Assembly (NCBI RefSeq): GCF_013408825.1
Contig: NZ_JACCBZ010000004.1
Location: 431,716 to 495,715 of the forward strand
Reading direction: 5' to 3'
Source: Mucilaginibacter tundrae
GTDB taxonomy: Bacteria; Bacteroidota; Bacteroidia; Sphingobacteriales; Sphingobacteriaceae
Length of the DNA stretch: 64,000 nt
Shown in pieces: positions 18,977 through 27,784 of the stretch. Position numbers and translations under genes: made by a program. How positions within the stretch are numbered: position 1 is the stretch's first letter; each line of letters starts with the position of its first letter. The notes under the pieces are model-generated. The model made no database searches. It saw only the letters and a program-made list of their open reading frames with translations, and was not told the origin of the DNA.

Positions 18977-18996
18977 TTGTCCAAAACAAAATGTGT
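18977..18996 (+). repeat. Left terminal inverted repeat of the transposon
   Basis: Matches the right end at 21092-21111 in all 20 positions after reverse complement. A second, imperfect copy of the TGTCCAAAAC core follows 90 bases inward, at 19068. Confidence 0.88.
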
Positions 18997-19260
18997 CTCT
19001 TTTAATTTGACAGATATCTACTAAAAAAACGTTTATAGGCATTCAAAGCCAGTTTTAATTCATTAAGTGTCCAAAACGAATTGTTTCTTTTGTGCATTTT
19101 TCAGATTGTTAATAAAAAGAATTGTTGCTATCTTATTATAAGTAACTTATATTCAGCTCCTTATTTGGATATTATGGGACGCCTGACCAAGCGATTCCGC
19201 AGGATTTAAAGCACCGATTTGTGTAGTTGACTTTTAAAATGCCAATTAAGAATCAATGTA

Positions 19261-20319
19261 TTGATATGGTCAAAGTGTAGCGGAACTAACTGTTCCATAT
19301 TCCGGAACATGGTGGTCAATGGCTCCGGAATGTCCAATCTTCCATCTCTAAATGGAGCAGATTGCCAACGATTTATTGAAAAGATTAAAAAACTTGGTGT
19401 ATTAGTCCGTCGCCATGTCCCCTTAAATCCTTCAGATAAGGGCTCTGTGGAAGTTTGGTTTAGGATTTTCGGACGAATGTATTTAAAAGAAAAAAAAGGA
19501 TACTTGGGCGATGGAATAAAAAGCAAGGATGAATGCGGTAAGCCAAACTCTGACTTAATTCAAGAATATAAAATGAAAAAGAATATTCGATCGCGACCAG
19601 AATTAGAGGCATTTTTACATCAACAGATAAAAGAATATAATTCTACATACTTATTCAAAAATTCGACACCAAATTTATTATTTGCAAATAATAAATTGGT
19701 AAATGGAATAAAAGTTTTAGACGTCGATTTATATCGGTATGTCATTTTCAAAGAAAAATTTATTTTTTTAAAGAAAGCTGGGTTTAAAATTCAATATGAT
19801 AATAAAACCTATCAATACCTATTATATGCAGAACATGTTAAAATCCTTCTGAAATACTTCTAAAAGGAATTGATCGTGCGTTATGATCCAGGAAACATGC
19901 ACAAAGTTTATATATACACTATAGACAGTTTTTTTTCGATTTGTGAACTTGAACTTCATGTTAATTTCCCATTGGCTCAGGTAGAACAAAATGAAGAGGA
20001 TAAGGCTGCAATAAGAAAGTTTGGTGCAAAAAGATATCAGTTAAAGAAACAATTATTAAAGATGTCAAAAGACCATTTAAATAATGAAAATGAATTAATC
20101 CCATCGCCTATGGAATTAATATCAGAAAAATATGATTCAAAAAATTTAGTTGCTGGGGCTGTTAGAAATTATCACTTTCCTCTTAAAACCCCAAATCTTA
20201 AAGTCATTAAAGTCCCTAAAGCAAGCGATAATAATATTTCCAGTGAAGAAATACCTGATTATATGGCTTCGGTGGAACGAATGTTTCATATAAAAGGGAA
20301 TAATAAATTAATAAGATAG
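19261..20319 (+). pseudogene. Remnant of a Mu/TniA-type DDE transposase gene
   Basis: Two frames, 19261-19863 and 19870-20319, are in the same phase and separated by a single TAA at 19861, so they read as one damaged gene. The first holds the end of the integrase core: the stretch VVNGSGMSN stands where DNG is expected, so the second catalytic Asp is Val; the catalytic Glu follows in DKGSVEVWFR. The Mu-type C-terminal barrel comes next. The second piece begins with VRYDPGNMHKVYIY, the conserved tail of that barrel. The N-terminal DNA-binding part and the first catalytic Asp are missing; only about 260 bases separate this from the left-end repeats. Clearly inactive. Confidence 0.8.
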
Positions 20320-21050
20320 TGGAAAATTTTTATGAATTTGATGCGAATCATTTTGACCTAGATTTATTATTGGATTACCAAAACAAAAAAATTATAGAAA
20401 GTACTAATTATTGTACCATAATGCAAGCATGTGATGACTGCATGCGATATTCCCGCATGTATGGCATTGTGGCCGAACCTGGTTATGGAAAAAGTTCTAC
20501 GTTTGAGCATTTTATTTTAAATAATAAAAATAATGTTCACTATATCTCGCTAAAAAGAGCAATGTCCAATAAAGATTTTTATAACAAAATATTAGAGAGA
20601 TCAGGATGGAGCAATGTTTACAAAACGAGCAGACTTTACGACATTATTGAAAGCATTGGTTATCACTTAGCCCAGTTACCAGGTAAACATTTACTGATAA
20701 TCGATGAAGCCGGCAAACTTAGCCACAATCAACGTTTATGTTTACATGATTTGAGAGATGCCGTTAAAAGTAATACTGGAGTTATCTTGGCCGGGCCTAA
20801 TTATTTTCATGCTGAACTTCTCGATCAAAGAAGTAAACAACTGCAAGGAATTCCTGAATTGTTTCGACGAATTGACATGTTTATAACCTTAGACCCGCCA
20901 TCAAATAACGAAAAACGAGAACTATTTAGACAAAACGGTTTTAAAAACCAACTACTAATCAATAGTGCTTCAAAAAGTTGCGAACACTTAGGAGATGTTT
21001 ATCGTACAGTAGAAAATTTTGCTATATTAGCTAAGAGAAGAAAAAGTTAA
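20319..21050 (+). CDS. TniB/TnsC/MuB-like AAA+ transposition ATPase
   Basis: 243 residues from a GTG that overlaps the transposase stop (TAGTG), a typical coupled arrangement. Walker A is AEPGYGKSS (about 52-60) and Walker B is HLLIIDEAG with D129 and E130. A sensor-like segment (GVILAGPNYF) and an arginine-finger candidate (ELFRRID) follow. This matches the target-selecting ATPases that work with TniA-type transposases better than IS21 IstB, whose P-loop is GPPGTGKTH. The frame is undamaged although the transposase is dead. It ends 41 bases before the right terminal repeat. Confidence 0.8.
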   Translation: MENFYEFDANHFDLDLLLDYQNKKIIESTNYCTIMQACDDCMRYSRMYGIVAEPGYGKSSTFEHFILNNKNNVHYISLKRAMSNKDFYNKILERSGWSNVYKTSRLYDIIESIGYHLAQLPGKHLLIIDEAGKLSHNQRLCLHDLRDAVKSNTGVILAGPNYFHAELLDQRSKQLQGIPELFRRIDMFITLDPPSNNEKRELFRQNGFKNQLLINSASKSCEHLGDVYRTVENFAILAKRRKS

Positions 21051-21091
21051 TAACTCTCCCAAAATCCTACACATTTCGTTTTACTAACACT

Positions 21092-21111
21092 ACACATTTT
21101 GTTTTGGACAA
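21092..21111 (-). repeat. Right terminal inverted repeat of the transposon
   Basis: Perfect reverse complement of the left repeat. A degenerate second copy (ACACATTTCGTTTTACTA, 21069-21086) lies just inside it, starting 23 bases inward, a closer spacing than on the left side. Confidence 0.88.
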
Positions 21112-21193
21112 TACAAAAAGATCAGAATCGCTTTCAAAACATCCCTAACAAAATACCTCATAATTAACATTATGTTAAGTTGATATTTGAAAA

Positions 21194-21220
21194 TATAAGG
21201 AGTTTATATAACTCCCTATA
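21194..21220 (-). terminator. Terminator of the gyrA-TPR operon
   Basis: On the minus strand an 11-bp stem (one G-U pair) around the loop ATATA is followed by TTTTC. It lies 11 bases beyond the stop of the last TPR gene, between that gene and the transposon end. Confidence 0.65.
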
Positions 21221-21231
21221 TTTATTCTATT

Positions 21232-22509
21232 CTACTTACCCCCTAACGCATCCATTTGTTTTTGGATCTCATTAGCCTTTGCGGTGTTTTGCGTACCTAA
21301 ATAATAAGTTTTTAAATTATTTAAAGCATCGTATGATTTTGGATTCAAATCTACAGCTTTTTGTAAATATGGTCTGGCAGCTTCAAAATCTGCTTTTGAT
21401 TTTGCGACAGCAGCTTCATATTCTTTTTGTTTGCTTGATGGTAATTGATTTGCAGCATTGTACTCATCAATCGCCGGGTTTAAGGTTACATAACCTAAGT
21501 TCAAGTTAGCTTCAAAATAATTAGGATCTAAATCAACTGCCTTTTTATATTGTTCAGCAGCTAAATGATAATTATCAACTTTTTTTGTTTCTAAAGCTGC
21601 TTTATCGGCAACAACCTTGCTTTTCTTCTGTTGATTGCCATAAGCTTCCGCTATTTGTGAGTATGTTAAACCTAAATAATAATATAGGGTCTTATTTTTC
21701 GGGTCAGCGGCAATGGCGCTTTTTATTTTGTCAACTAAAATATCCTGTTTGCCCGATTGTAAGCCGATTTCAATTTCTCTTCTACGTAAATTATTATCTG
21801 CCGGATATGCGGCAACACCAGCACTTACTGTTTTTAAAGCATTGGCGGTGTCTTTAGTGGCTAAATAAATATTCGTCAGGTCATAGTAAATGGTTGGCTT
21901 ATTTGAATAATTTGTAGTCAGCAATTTATTATATGATGTTACGGCATAACCATAATATTTAGGATTACTATCGCCTGCGTTTGCAGCGGATAGGCCTGTA
22001 ACGTATAATGCTAAAGTATCATCTGGAGCTATCTGGTAATAATAATTGAATGATTTATAAGCATCCTCAAATTTTTTGTTTTGAAATTCCGCTCTTCCTA
22101 AGTCAAATTGATATGAGGCTAAATTAAGATCGGCATCATGTATCATTTTTTTGTTTTCCTGTTTAACAGAATCTAAAGCTTTTGCCTTTTTTAAAGCCTC
22201 TTCAGCTACCGCAAAGTTTGCGACTTTATTGGCAGGAATGCTATCATCTAAAACCAATGATGAATATATAGCTCCTTTGAGAGCAAAAGTTAGTGGTAAA
22301 CTTGCTGTTTTTTCATTAACAGACGCCTTATCGATTGATGTTTTTGCTTCCGCCAGGTCTTTTCCACCCTGTACTTTTGTTATTTTATTGCTCTTCTCTA
22401 CAGAATAGCTATCATATTTTTCTTTGGCGTTATTTAATTCGCCTTTTTGTGCGAACGCTGCTACTGATACTAAGCCCATCAGGCCTGTCATCAAGAGTTT
22501 TATTTTCAT
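21232..22509 (-). CDS. Exported tetratricopeptide-repeat protein (operon with gyrA)
   Basis: 425 residues. A signal peptide (about 1-20, ending AAFAQ) is followed by Lys/Ala-rich helices and several TPR units: LNLASYQFDLGRAEFQNKKFEDAYKSFNYYYQIAPDD, YNKLLTTN..., YYYLGLTYSQIAEAYG..., AAEQYKKAVDLDPNYFEANLNLGYV and RPYLQKAVDLNPKSYDALNNL. It is probably periplasmic or attached to the envelope and binds proteins; no catalytic domain is seen. It lies 7 bases downstream of the second TPR gene, and a terminator follows. The pairing with gyrA is unexplained by function and may reflect shared growth-linked expression. Confidence 0.85.
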   Translation of the reverse strand: MKIKLLMTGLMGLVSVAAFAQKGELNNAKEKYDSYSVEKSNKITKVQGGKDLAEAKTSIDKASVNEKTASLPLTFALKGAIYSSLVLDDSIPANKVANFAVAEEALKKAKALDSVKQENKKMIHDADLNLASYQFDLGRAEFQNKKFEDAYKSFNYYYQIAPDDTLALYVTGLSAANAGDSNPKYYGYAVTSYNKLLTTNYSNKPTIYYDLTNIYLATKDTANALKTVSAGVAAYPADNNLRRREIEIGLQSGKQDILVDKIKSAIAADPKNKTLYYYLGLTYSQIAEAYGNQQKKSKVVADKAALETKKVDNYHLAAEQYKKAVDLDPNYFEANLNLGYVTLNPAIDEYNAANQLPSSKQKEYEAAVAKSKADFEAARPYLQKAVDLNPKSYDALNNLKTYYLGTQNTAKANEIQKQMDALGGK

Positions 22510-22516
22510 AGTGATG

Positions 22517-23632
22517 TTATTGATTATTTAACTGTTTTAATTTATTATTTACCCTTATTAATTGGTTTTTGTTTTGTGTTTGTGTGTAAACAAGTTGCAA
22601 AACCTGTAAAGCCCGGATGTCATTAGGCGATATTTCATTAGCTTTTTCAAGCATCGATGCTGCAAGATTAATGTTTTTTATTTTCTCTGACGGAAAAATT
22701 AAACTTTCTTTGAAATATAGTAAACCAAGGTTAAATATTGGGTCATATACCGATCCGTTAATATCTATAGCCTGTAAATAGTACGTTTCAGCTAGTTTGT
22801 ATTGGTTAAGATTATCATAACAATTTGCAGCCACAAATGCTACACTGGCACTGTTGGGGTAAGTCTCTGTTAGTGGTTTTAATAAAGGCTCTAACGCAGA
22901 ATAAGCCTTTTTATTACTATAGATGTTGGCTTCGTTCATCAACAGCAACTTATCATTGGGGAAACGGCTCCTGCCCTTTTTGATCACATCAAGAGCCTTG
23001 GAGGTATCCCCTATTGATTTATAAATATTCGCGGCAGCCTCAATATATTCAGCCCTGGCCGTATCCGCGTCAATTAAATGATTATAATATTTCGCGGCAT
23101 CCTGTAAATTTCCAAGTTTATTATTAGAGTAAGCAATATAAAAATCAAGCTGTTTAAATGACGGTACGTATTTTTGGGCATTTAAAAAAGCTTGCTCAGC
23201 ATTTACAAAATCGGATGTGTTCATATATTGAAAACCAATTCTGATATATACATTTGCAAGGCATTTTTTTATATAATCAAGCTGATCCTGAAAACTCGTA
23301 CTTTTTTTATTGGCAGATAGCTTGTTTACCAGATCTGTAGTTTGGGGAAACAATGTTGCTGGTTGCTTAAGTTTATTTAGCGAGTCGATATATAAAATGG
23401 TGGAATTTACCAGCGCCCTGTAAATACTTTTTTTATAATCAGCGGAATCGGCATGATTAGTAACAAGGCTGTCTATTGATTTTTTAGCGGCCGCTAGGAA
23501 CTTCAGGTCTTTTTTTTGCTTATATAAAGCCAAATTGTTCACTACAGGCTTAAACACTTCCGTTTGGCAGAAGGCTAAGCTCGTAGCGAACATTAATATT
23601 AAAACCGGTATTATTAATTTACGGTTCAGCAT
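22517..23632 (-). CDS. Exported tetratricopeptide-repeat protein (operon with gyrA)
   Basis: 371 residues, with a signal peptide (about 1-22, ending LAFCQ). At least six TPR-like helical pairs can be seen, e.g. YIRIGFQYMNTSDFVNAEQAFLNAQKYVPS, DFYIAYSNNKLGNLQDAAKYYNHLIDAD and NCYDNLNQYKLAETYYLQAIDINGSVYDPIFNLG. It resembles its downstream neighbour in layout but not closely in sequence, so the two look like distant paralogues. It lies only 6 bases after the gyrA stop, so it is almost certainly co-transcribed with it. No partner can be named. Confidence 0.85.
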   Translation of the reverse strand: MLNRKLIIPVLILMFATSLAFCQTEVFKPVVNNLALYKQKKDLKFLAAAKKSIDSLVTNHADSADYKKSIYRALVNSTILYIDSLNKLKQPATLFPQTTDLVNKLSANKKSTSFQDQLDYIKKCLANVYIRIGFQYMNTSDFVNAEQAFLNAQKYVPSFKQLDFYIAYSNNKLGNLQDAAKYYNHLIDADTARAEYIEAAANIYKSIGDTSKALDVIKKGRSRFPNDKLLLMNEANIYSNKKAYSALEPLLKPLTETYPNSASVAFVAANCYDNLNQYKLAETYYLQAIDINGSVYDPIFNLGLLYFKESLIFPSEKIKNINLAASMLEKANEISPNDIRALQVLQLVYTQTQNKNQLIRVNNKLKQLNNQ

Positions 23633-23638
23633 ATACTT

Positions 23639-26224
23639 TTATTCAGTTACTTCATCAGTTGGGGGCTCATCGCCTTTGGTTTCAGTATCACCGTCGGTAT
23701 CTACCGCCGCTTCCGCATCATGTGCTTCGGCAACTGCTTCATCTAATTCCTCCTCTTCATCGTGCTCAATTTTTGCAACTGATGCTATTTCGTCATCGCC
23801 TTTAAGGGTAATTAAACGTACACCTTGCGTAGCACGGCCCATAGTCCTTAATTCACTAATTGCAATGCGGATAATGATACCTGATTTATTAATGATCATC
23901 AGATCCTCTTTATCAGTAACACCTTTAATGGCGACAAGGTTTCCGGTTTTATCAGTAACATTAAGTGTCTTAACACCTTTACCACCACGGTTGGTAACAC
24001 GGTAATCATCAATATCGGTACGTTTACCGTATCCTTTTTCTGATACCACCAAAACTGTAGTTTCCGGATCGTCAATACTGATCATGCCAACCACTTCGTC
24101 ATTATCATTATCAAGTGATATGCCACGCACGCCTGTCGCTGTACGACCCATCGGCCTAACCGTAGCCTCGTTAAAGCGTATTGCCCGGCCTGATTTCAAT
24201 GCCATTACAATCTCGCTGTTACCGCTGGTTAAATTTGCTTCTAACAATGAATCCCCATCATTAATGTTGATCGCATTGATACCATTTGCACGCGGACGTG
24301 AGTATGCTTCAAGCGATGTTTTCTTAATAGTACCCTTCTTGGTACACATGATGATGTAGTTATTCTCCAGGTATTCTTTGTCTTTAAGGCTGATTAATTT
24401 GATATAAGCCTTAATGTTTTCTTCTTTAGGGATATTGATGATGTTCTGAATGGCGCGGCCTTTTGAAGTTCGCGTTCCTTCCGGGATTTCAAATACCCTC
24501 AACCAGAAACATTGTCCTGATTCGGTAAAGAACAACATATAGTTGTGATTTGATGCGATCAGCAGGTGCTCGATAAAGTCGGCATCGCGGCTATTACTGC
24601 CTAATGATCCTTTACCACCTCTGCCCTGCCTGCGGTATTCCGTTAAAGCTGTACGTTTAATATAACCCTCGCGCGAAATGGTAATTACCACATCCTCATC
24701 CTCAATAAAATCTTCGGTATTCATTTCTGCCGATGAGTGAACCATTTCGGTTTTACGCTCATCACCATATTTTTCCTTGATCTCTAAGAGCTCGTCCTTG
24801 ATGATCTGCATACGCAAACCTTCATCAGCTAAAATAGAATTCAAATAATCAATGGTTTTCATCAAGCCATCATATTCATCCTTGATCTTATCACGTTCCA
24901 GTCCGGTTAACCTTCTTAGGGTCATATCCAATATGGCGCGTGCCTGTATGTCGCTTAAATTAAATTGAGTAATCAACACTTCCCTCGCGTCGTCAGGTGT
25001 ATTTGAACTGCGTATCAGGCGGATCACTTCATCCAAATGATCTAAAGCGATCAACAAACCCTCTAAAATATGGGCACGTTTCTGTGCTTCAGCTAATTCA
25101 AATTTGGTACGGCGTACAACAACCTCATGCCTGTGCTCAACAAAATGATGAATAAGATCTCTCAAATTCAGCATCATTGGCCTGCCGTGTACCAGTGCGA
25201 TGTTGTTTACACTAAATGATGTTTGTAACGATGTGTATTTGAATAAGTTATTCAATACAATCGCAGCATTAGCTTCACGTTTTATTTCGTAAACAACACG
25301 GATACCTTCTCTGTTTGATTCATCCCTGATAGATGATATGCCTTCAATTTTCTTCTCATTAACCAATTCAGCGGTACGCTCAATCATTAACCCTTTGTTT
25401 ACCTGGTAAGGTATTTCGGTAACAATGATACGTTCGCGTTCGCCATTGTAGGTTTCAATTTCAGCTCTTGCACGTAAAACTATCCTGCCGCGGCCTGTTT
25501 CAAGGGCCTCACGCGGGCCTTCAAAGCCGTAGATAATACCACCTGTAGGAAAATCCGGGCCTTTAACATGCTGCATCAACTCACTAACCTCAATATCGCG
25601 GTTATCTATTAATGCTATCGTAGCATCAACCACTTCTGATAAATTATGAGGCGCCATGTTGGTAGCCATACCTACCGCAATACCTGATGCTCCGTTAACC
25701 AATAGGTTAGGGAATTTTGCAGGCAATACAGTTGGTTCTTGCAGCGAATCGTCAAAATTTAACTGGAAATCAATGGTGTCCTTATTAATATCGGCCAGCA
25801 TCTCTTCGGCGATCTTTTCAAGCCTTGCCTCAGTATAACGCATTGCCGCTGGGTTATCACCATCAATTGAGCCGTAGTTACCCTGGCCTTCAACCAACGG
25901 GTAGCGTAAGCTCCACTCCTGCGCCATACGCACCATAGTGTCATAAACGGATGAATCACCATGCGGGTGATACTTACCCATTACCTCACCCACAATACGG
26001 GCTGATTTTTTATAAGGTTTGTTGTTATTTAAACCTAGGTCGAGCATACCGAAAAGCACCCTTCTGTGTACCGGTTTTAAACCGTCGCGTACATCAGGCA
26101 GCGCCCTGGAAACGATTACAGACATTGAGTAATCAATGTATGCTGATCGCATTTGCTCATCAATATTTATCGAAATTATTCTGTCTTCTTTTTGTGGATT
26201 ATCGTTTTCTGTTCCTTCGGCCAT
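23639..26224 (-). CDS. gyrA: DNA gyrase subunit A
   Basis: 861 residues. The winged-helix/tower part carries the catalytic tyrosine Y130 in [10 protein letters not shown]. The quinolone-determining region reads [10 protein letters not shown] (88-95 region): the positions matching E. coli S83 and D87 are Ser91 and Asp95, so no resistance change is visible. The C-terminal beta-pinwheel contains the GyrA-box variant QGRGGKG, which identifies gyrase rather than topoisomerase IV. The tail is strongly acidic ([16 protein letters not shown]...). With GyrB it introduces negative supercoils. It is the first gene of a three-gene operon with two TPR genes. Confidence 0.97.
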   Translation of the reverse strand: MAEGTENDNPQKEDRIISINIDEQMRSAYIDYSMSVIVSRALPDVRDGLKPVHRRVLFGMLDLGLNNNKPYKKSARIVGEVMGKYHPHGDSSVYDTMVRMAQEWSLRYPLVEGQGNYGSIDGDNPAAMRYTEARLEKIAEEMLADINKDTIDFQLNFDDSLQEPTVLPAKFPNLLVNGASGIAVGMATNMAPHNLSEVVDATIALIDNRDIEVSELMQHVKGPDFPTGGIIYGFEGPREALETGRGRIVLRARAEIETYNGERERIIVTEIPYQVNKGLMIERTAELVNEKKIEGISSIRDESNREGIRVVYEIKREANAAIVLNNLFKYTSLQTSFSVNNIALVHGRPMMLNLRDLIHHFVEHRHEVVVRRTKFELAEAQKRAHILEGLLIALDHLDEVIRLIRSSNTPDDAREVLITQFNLSDIQARAILDMTLRRLTGLERDKIKDEYDGLMKTIDYLNSILADEGLRMQIIKDELLEIKEKYGDERKTEMVHSSAEMNTEDFIEDEDVVITISREGYIKRTALTEYRRQGRGGKGSLGSNSRDADFIEHLLIASNHNYMLFFTESGQCFWLRVFEIPEGTRTSKGRAIQNIINIPKEENIKAYIKLISLKDKEYLENNYIIMCTKKGTIKKTSLEAYSRPRANGINAININDGDSLLEANLTSGNSEIVMALKSGRAIRFNEATVRPMGRTATGVRGISLDNDNDEVVGMISIDDPETTVLVVSEKGYGKRTDIDDYRVTNRGGKGVKTLNVTDKTGNLVAIKGVTDKEDLMIINKSGIIIRIAISELRTMGRATQGVRLITLKGDDEIASVAKIEHDEEEELDEAVAEAHDAEAAVDTDGDTETKGDEPPTDEVTE

Positions 26225-26410
26225 TGTATTTTTTTGTGAAAATCTTGTTTATAATTTTCCGTTAAAAATTGGGGTTTTTAACGACTTGCGAAGTTAAGAA
26301 ATTATATCATTTTCACACATGATTTTACTAACATTAAGCTCATTTTTTAGCTAAATACAGGTAAATTAGGCCGGTAAATTGTTAATAAAGATAGATGCTG
26401 TTTTTTGGGT

Positions 26411-26806
26411 CTATTTTATCTTTTTCCAATACTCTTCTACGGCGGTTCCATTTGGCAAAACACCAGTTAAAACCAGGGTATCGTTAACCACATGAGAGTG
26501 GTAATGAATAGCAACATTTAATAAATTGGATGGTTGCATGCACCATGTTTGTATTTCAAGACAGGAGTCGCCACTTAATTTATAATTACCTGTTTCGTAT
26601 TTCTGAGGCTCGTAACCTTTTTCAATTACATATCCCTCATAAGTTGACGATGTATAATTACGTTGAAGCGAATATTCAGTTGGTGCCGCGCTCTTTTTTC
26701 CATTGGTGATATCCCCTGCGTATTGCCAGGTACCCATCAGGTTATCAATCTGATGAAAAGAAGAAAGTATAATAAAAGCTAAAAATAATCCTGCAACAAT
26801 CCTCAT
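26411..26806 (-). CDS. Small exported protein, lipocalin-like, function unknown
   Basis: 131 residues, with an N-terminal hydrophobic export segment (about 1-17). The mature part begins NLMGTWQYAGD; the GTW motif and predicted beta strands with alternating aromatics (TYEGYVIEKGYEPQKYETGNYKL, NDTLVLTGVLPNG) suggest a small calycin/lipocalin-like barrel. Two cysteines (SCLEIQTWC) could form a disulfide. The stop of hemF is 2 bases from its start, so it is translated from the hemF message. Any link to porphyrin or haem is a guess from position only. Confidence 0.7.
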   Translation of the reverse strand: MRIVAGLFLAFIILSSFHQIDNLMGTWQYAGDITNGKKSAAPTEYSLQRNYTSSTYEGYVIEKGYEPQKYETGNYKLSGDSCLEIQTWCMQPSNLLNVAIHYHSHVVNDTLVLTGVLPNGTAVEEYWKKIK

Positions 26807-26808
26807 AA

Positions 26809-27717
26809 TTACGCCCAGTTGATCCCTTTTTTCAACAATCCTAATGTTCTTTCTTCGTCGCTACCTGGTTGCGCCTGGTAATTATATACCCATTTGGCAG
26901 TCGGCGGCAGGCTCATTAATATTGATTCAATACGCCCGTTGGTTTCCAAACCAAACTTTGTACCGGCATCATAAACCAGGTTAAACTCTGTATAGCGGCT
27001 TCGGCGCTGGTATTGCCAGTTTTGGTGATCTTCAGTAAATGCTTTATTACGGTTACGGTTAACCAATTCGACATAGGTAGGGATAAATGAACGGCCTAAC
27101 GCCTGCGAAAAGTTAAATATGGTTTCCCAACTAAGTGTATCAGTCGCTGTTAAACGGTCATAAAATATACCGCCTATGCCACGTGTTTCGTTACGGTGTT
27201 TGATGTAAAAATAATCATCGGCCCAATGCTTAAACCGTGTATAAAAATCATGGTTAAACTGGTCACAAACCGATTTTAAATTTTGATGAAAGAATTTAGC
27301 ATCATCCTCAAATACATAATGCGGGGTAAGGTCTATCCCCCCGCCAAACCAGCGTACCGGGTTTTCACTATCTGCCGATGGCATTTCAAAGTACCTGATG
27401 TTCATGTGAATAATAGGCACCATCGGGTGGTTTGGGTGGATCACGATAGATACACCGGTTGCAAAAAATTCGTCATGTTCAACATTAAGGGCTTTTTTAA
27501 CACCCAAAGGCAGCTGGCCATGTACCGATGAAAAATTAACCCCGCCTTTTTCCAGTATATTTCCATTTTGGATGATACGTGTGCGGCCACCGCCACCGCC
27601 TTCCCGCTCCCACTTTTCTTCTTCAAATTTTGCTGCGCCATCAAGTTGCTCAAGCGCCGCGCAAATTTCGTCCTGTATTAGTTGGTAAGCCGCACTTATC
27701 TCTTCTTTAGAAATCAT
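26809..27717 (-). CDS. hemF: Oxygen-dependent coproporphyrinogen III oxidase
   Basis: 302 residues, normal length. Diagnostic segments: WEREGGGGGRTRIIQNGNILEKGGVNFSSVHG near residues 35-67, WFGGGIDLTPHYVFEDD near 123-139, and RGIGGIFYDRL near 180. Late family residues appear in QYQRRSRYTEFNLVYDAGTKFGLETNGRIESILMSLPP. It converts coproporphyrinogen III to protoporphyrinogen IX using O2, so the cell makes haem in air. It is the first gene of a two-gene unit with the small lipocalin-like protein. Confidence 0.97.
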   Translation of the reverse strand: MISKEEISAAYQLIQDEICAALEQLDGAAKFEEEKWEREGGGGGRTRIIQNGNILEKGGVNFSSVHGQLPLGVKKALNVEHDEFFATGVSIVIHPNHPMVPIIHMNIRYFEMPSADSENPVRWFGGGIDLTPHYVFEDDAKFFHQNLKSVCDQFNHDFYTRFKHWADDYFYIKHRNETRGIGGIFYDRLTATDTLSWETIFNFSQALGRSFIPTYVELVNRNRNKAFTEDHQNWQYQRRSRYTEFNLVYDAGTKFGLETNGRIESILMSLPPTAKWVYNYQAQPGSDEERTLGLLKKGINWA

Positions 27718-27784
27718 TGGAGGATATATTATATGTTAAGCAAAATTAAACAAACAATCGACTTATCGGTCAACTGTTCAAGTA

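Larger units (their letters stand above)
18977..21111. mobile_element. Decayed TniA/TniB-type (Mu/Tn7-like) transposon, about 2.1 kb
   Basis: The ends are a perfect 20-bp inverted repeat (18977-18996 and 21092-21111), beginning TTGTCCAAAAC when read inward from either end. Partial internal copies lie at 19068-19091 and 21069-21086, as expected for elements whose transposase binds several sites per end. Inside are a broken DDE transposase gene and an intact AAA+ ATPase gene, overlapping by one base. No 5-bp target duplication is evident: flanks are ATGCG on the left and TACAA on the right. No TniQ/TnsD, TnsA or resolvase gene is present. The interior is visibly more AT-rich than its surroundings. 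Confidence 0.8.

Noticed and set aside
19206..19526. A 106-residue minus-strand frame across the transposase remnant
   Set aside because: Antisense to the remnant's conserved Glu region; no family resemblance.
20319..21050. IstB of an IS21-type element
   Set aside because: The P-loop and the coupled upstream TniA-like C-terminal domain fit TniB/MuB better; IstB has a GPPGTGKTH-type loop and IstA lacks the VRYDP tail seen here.
25900..25975. Quinolone-resistance change in gyrA (Ala84 position is Ser)
   Set aside because: The key positions Ser91 and Asp95 are the sensitive type; the Ala-to-Ser neighbour is a common natural variant outside Proteobacteria.
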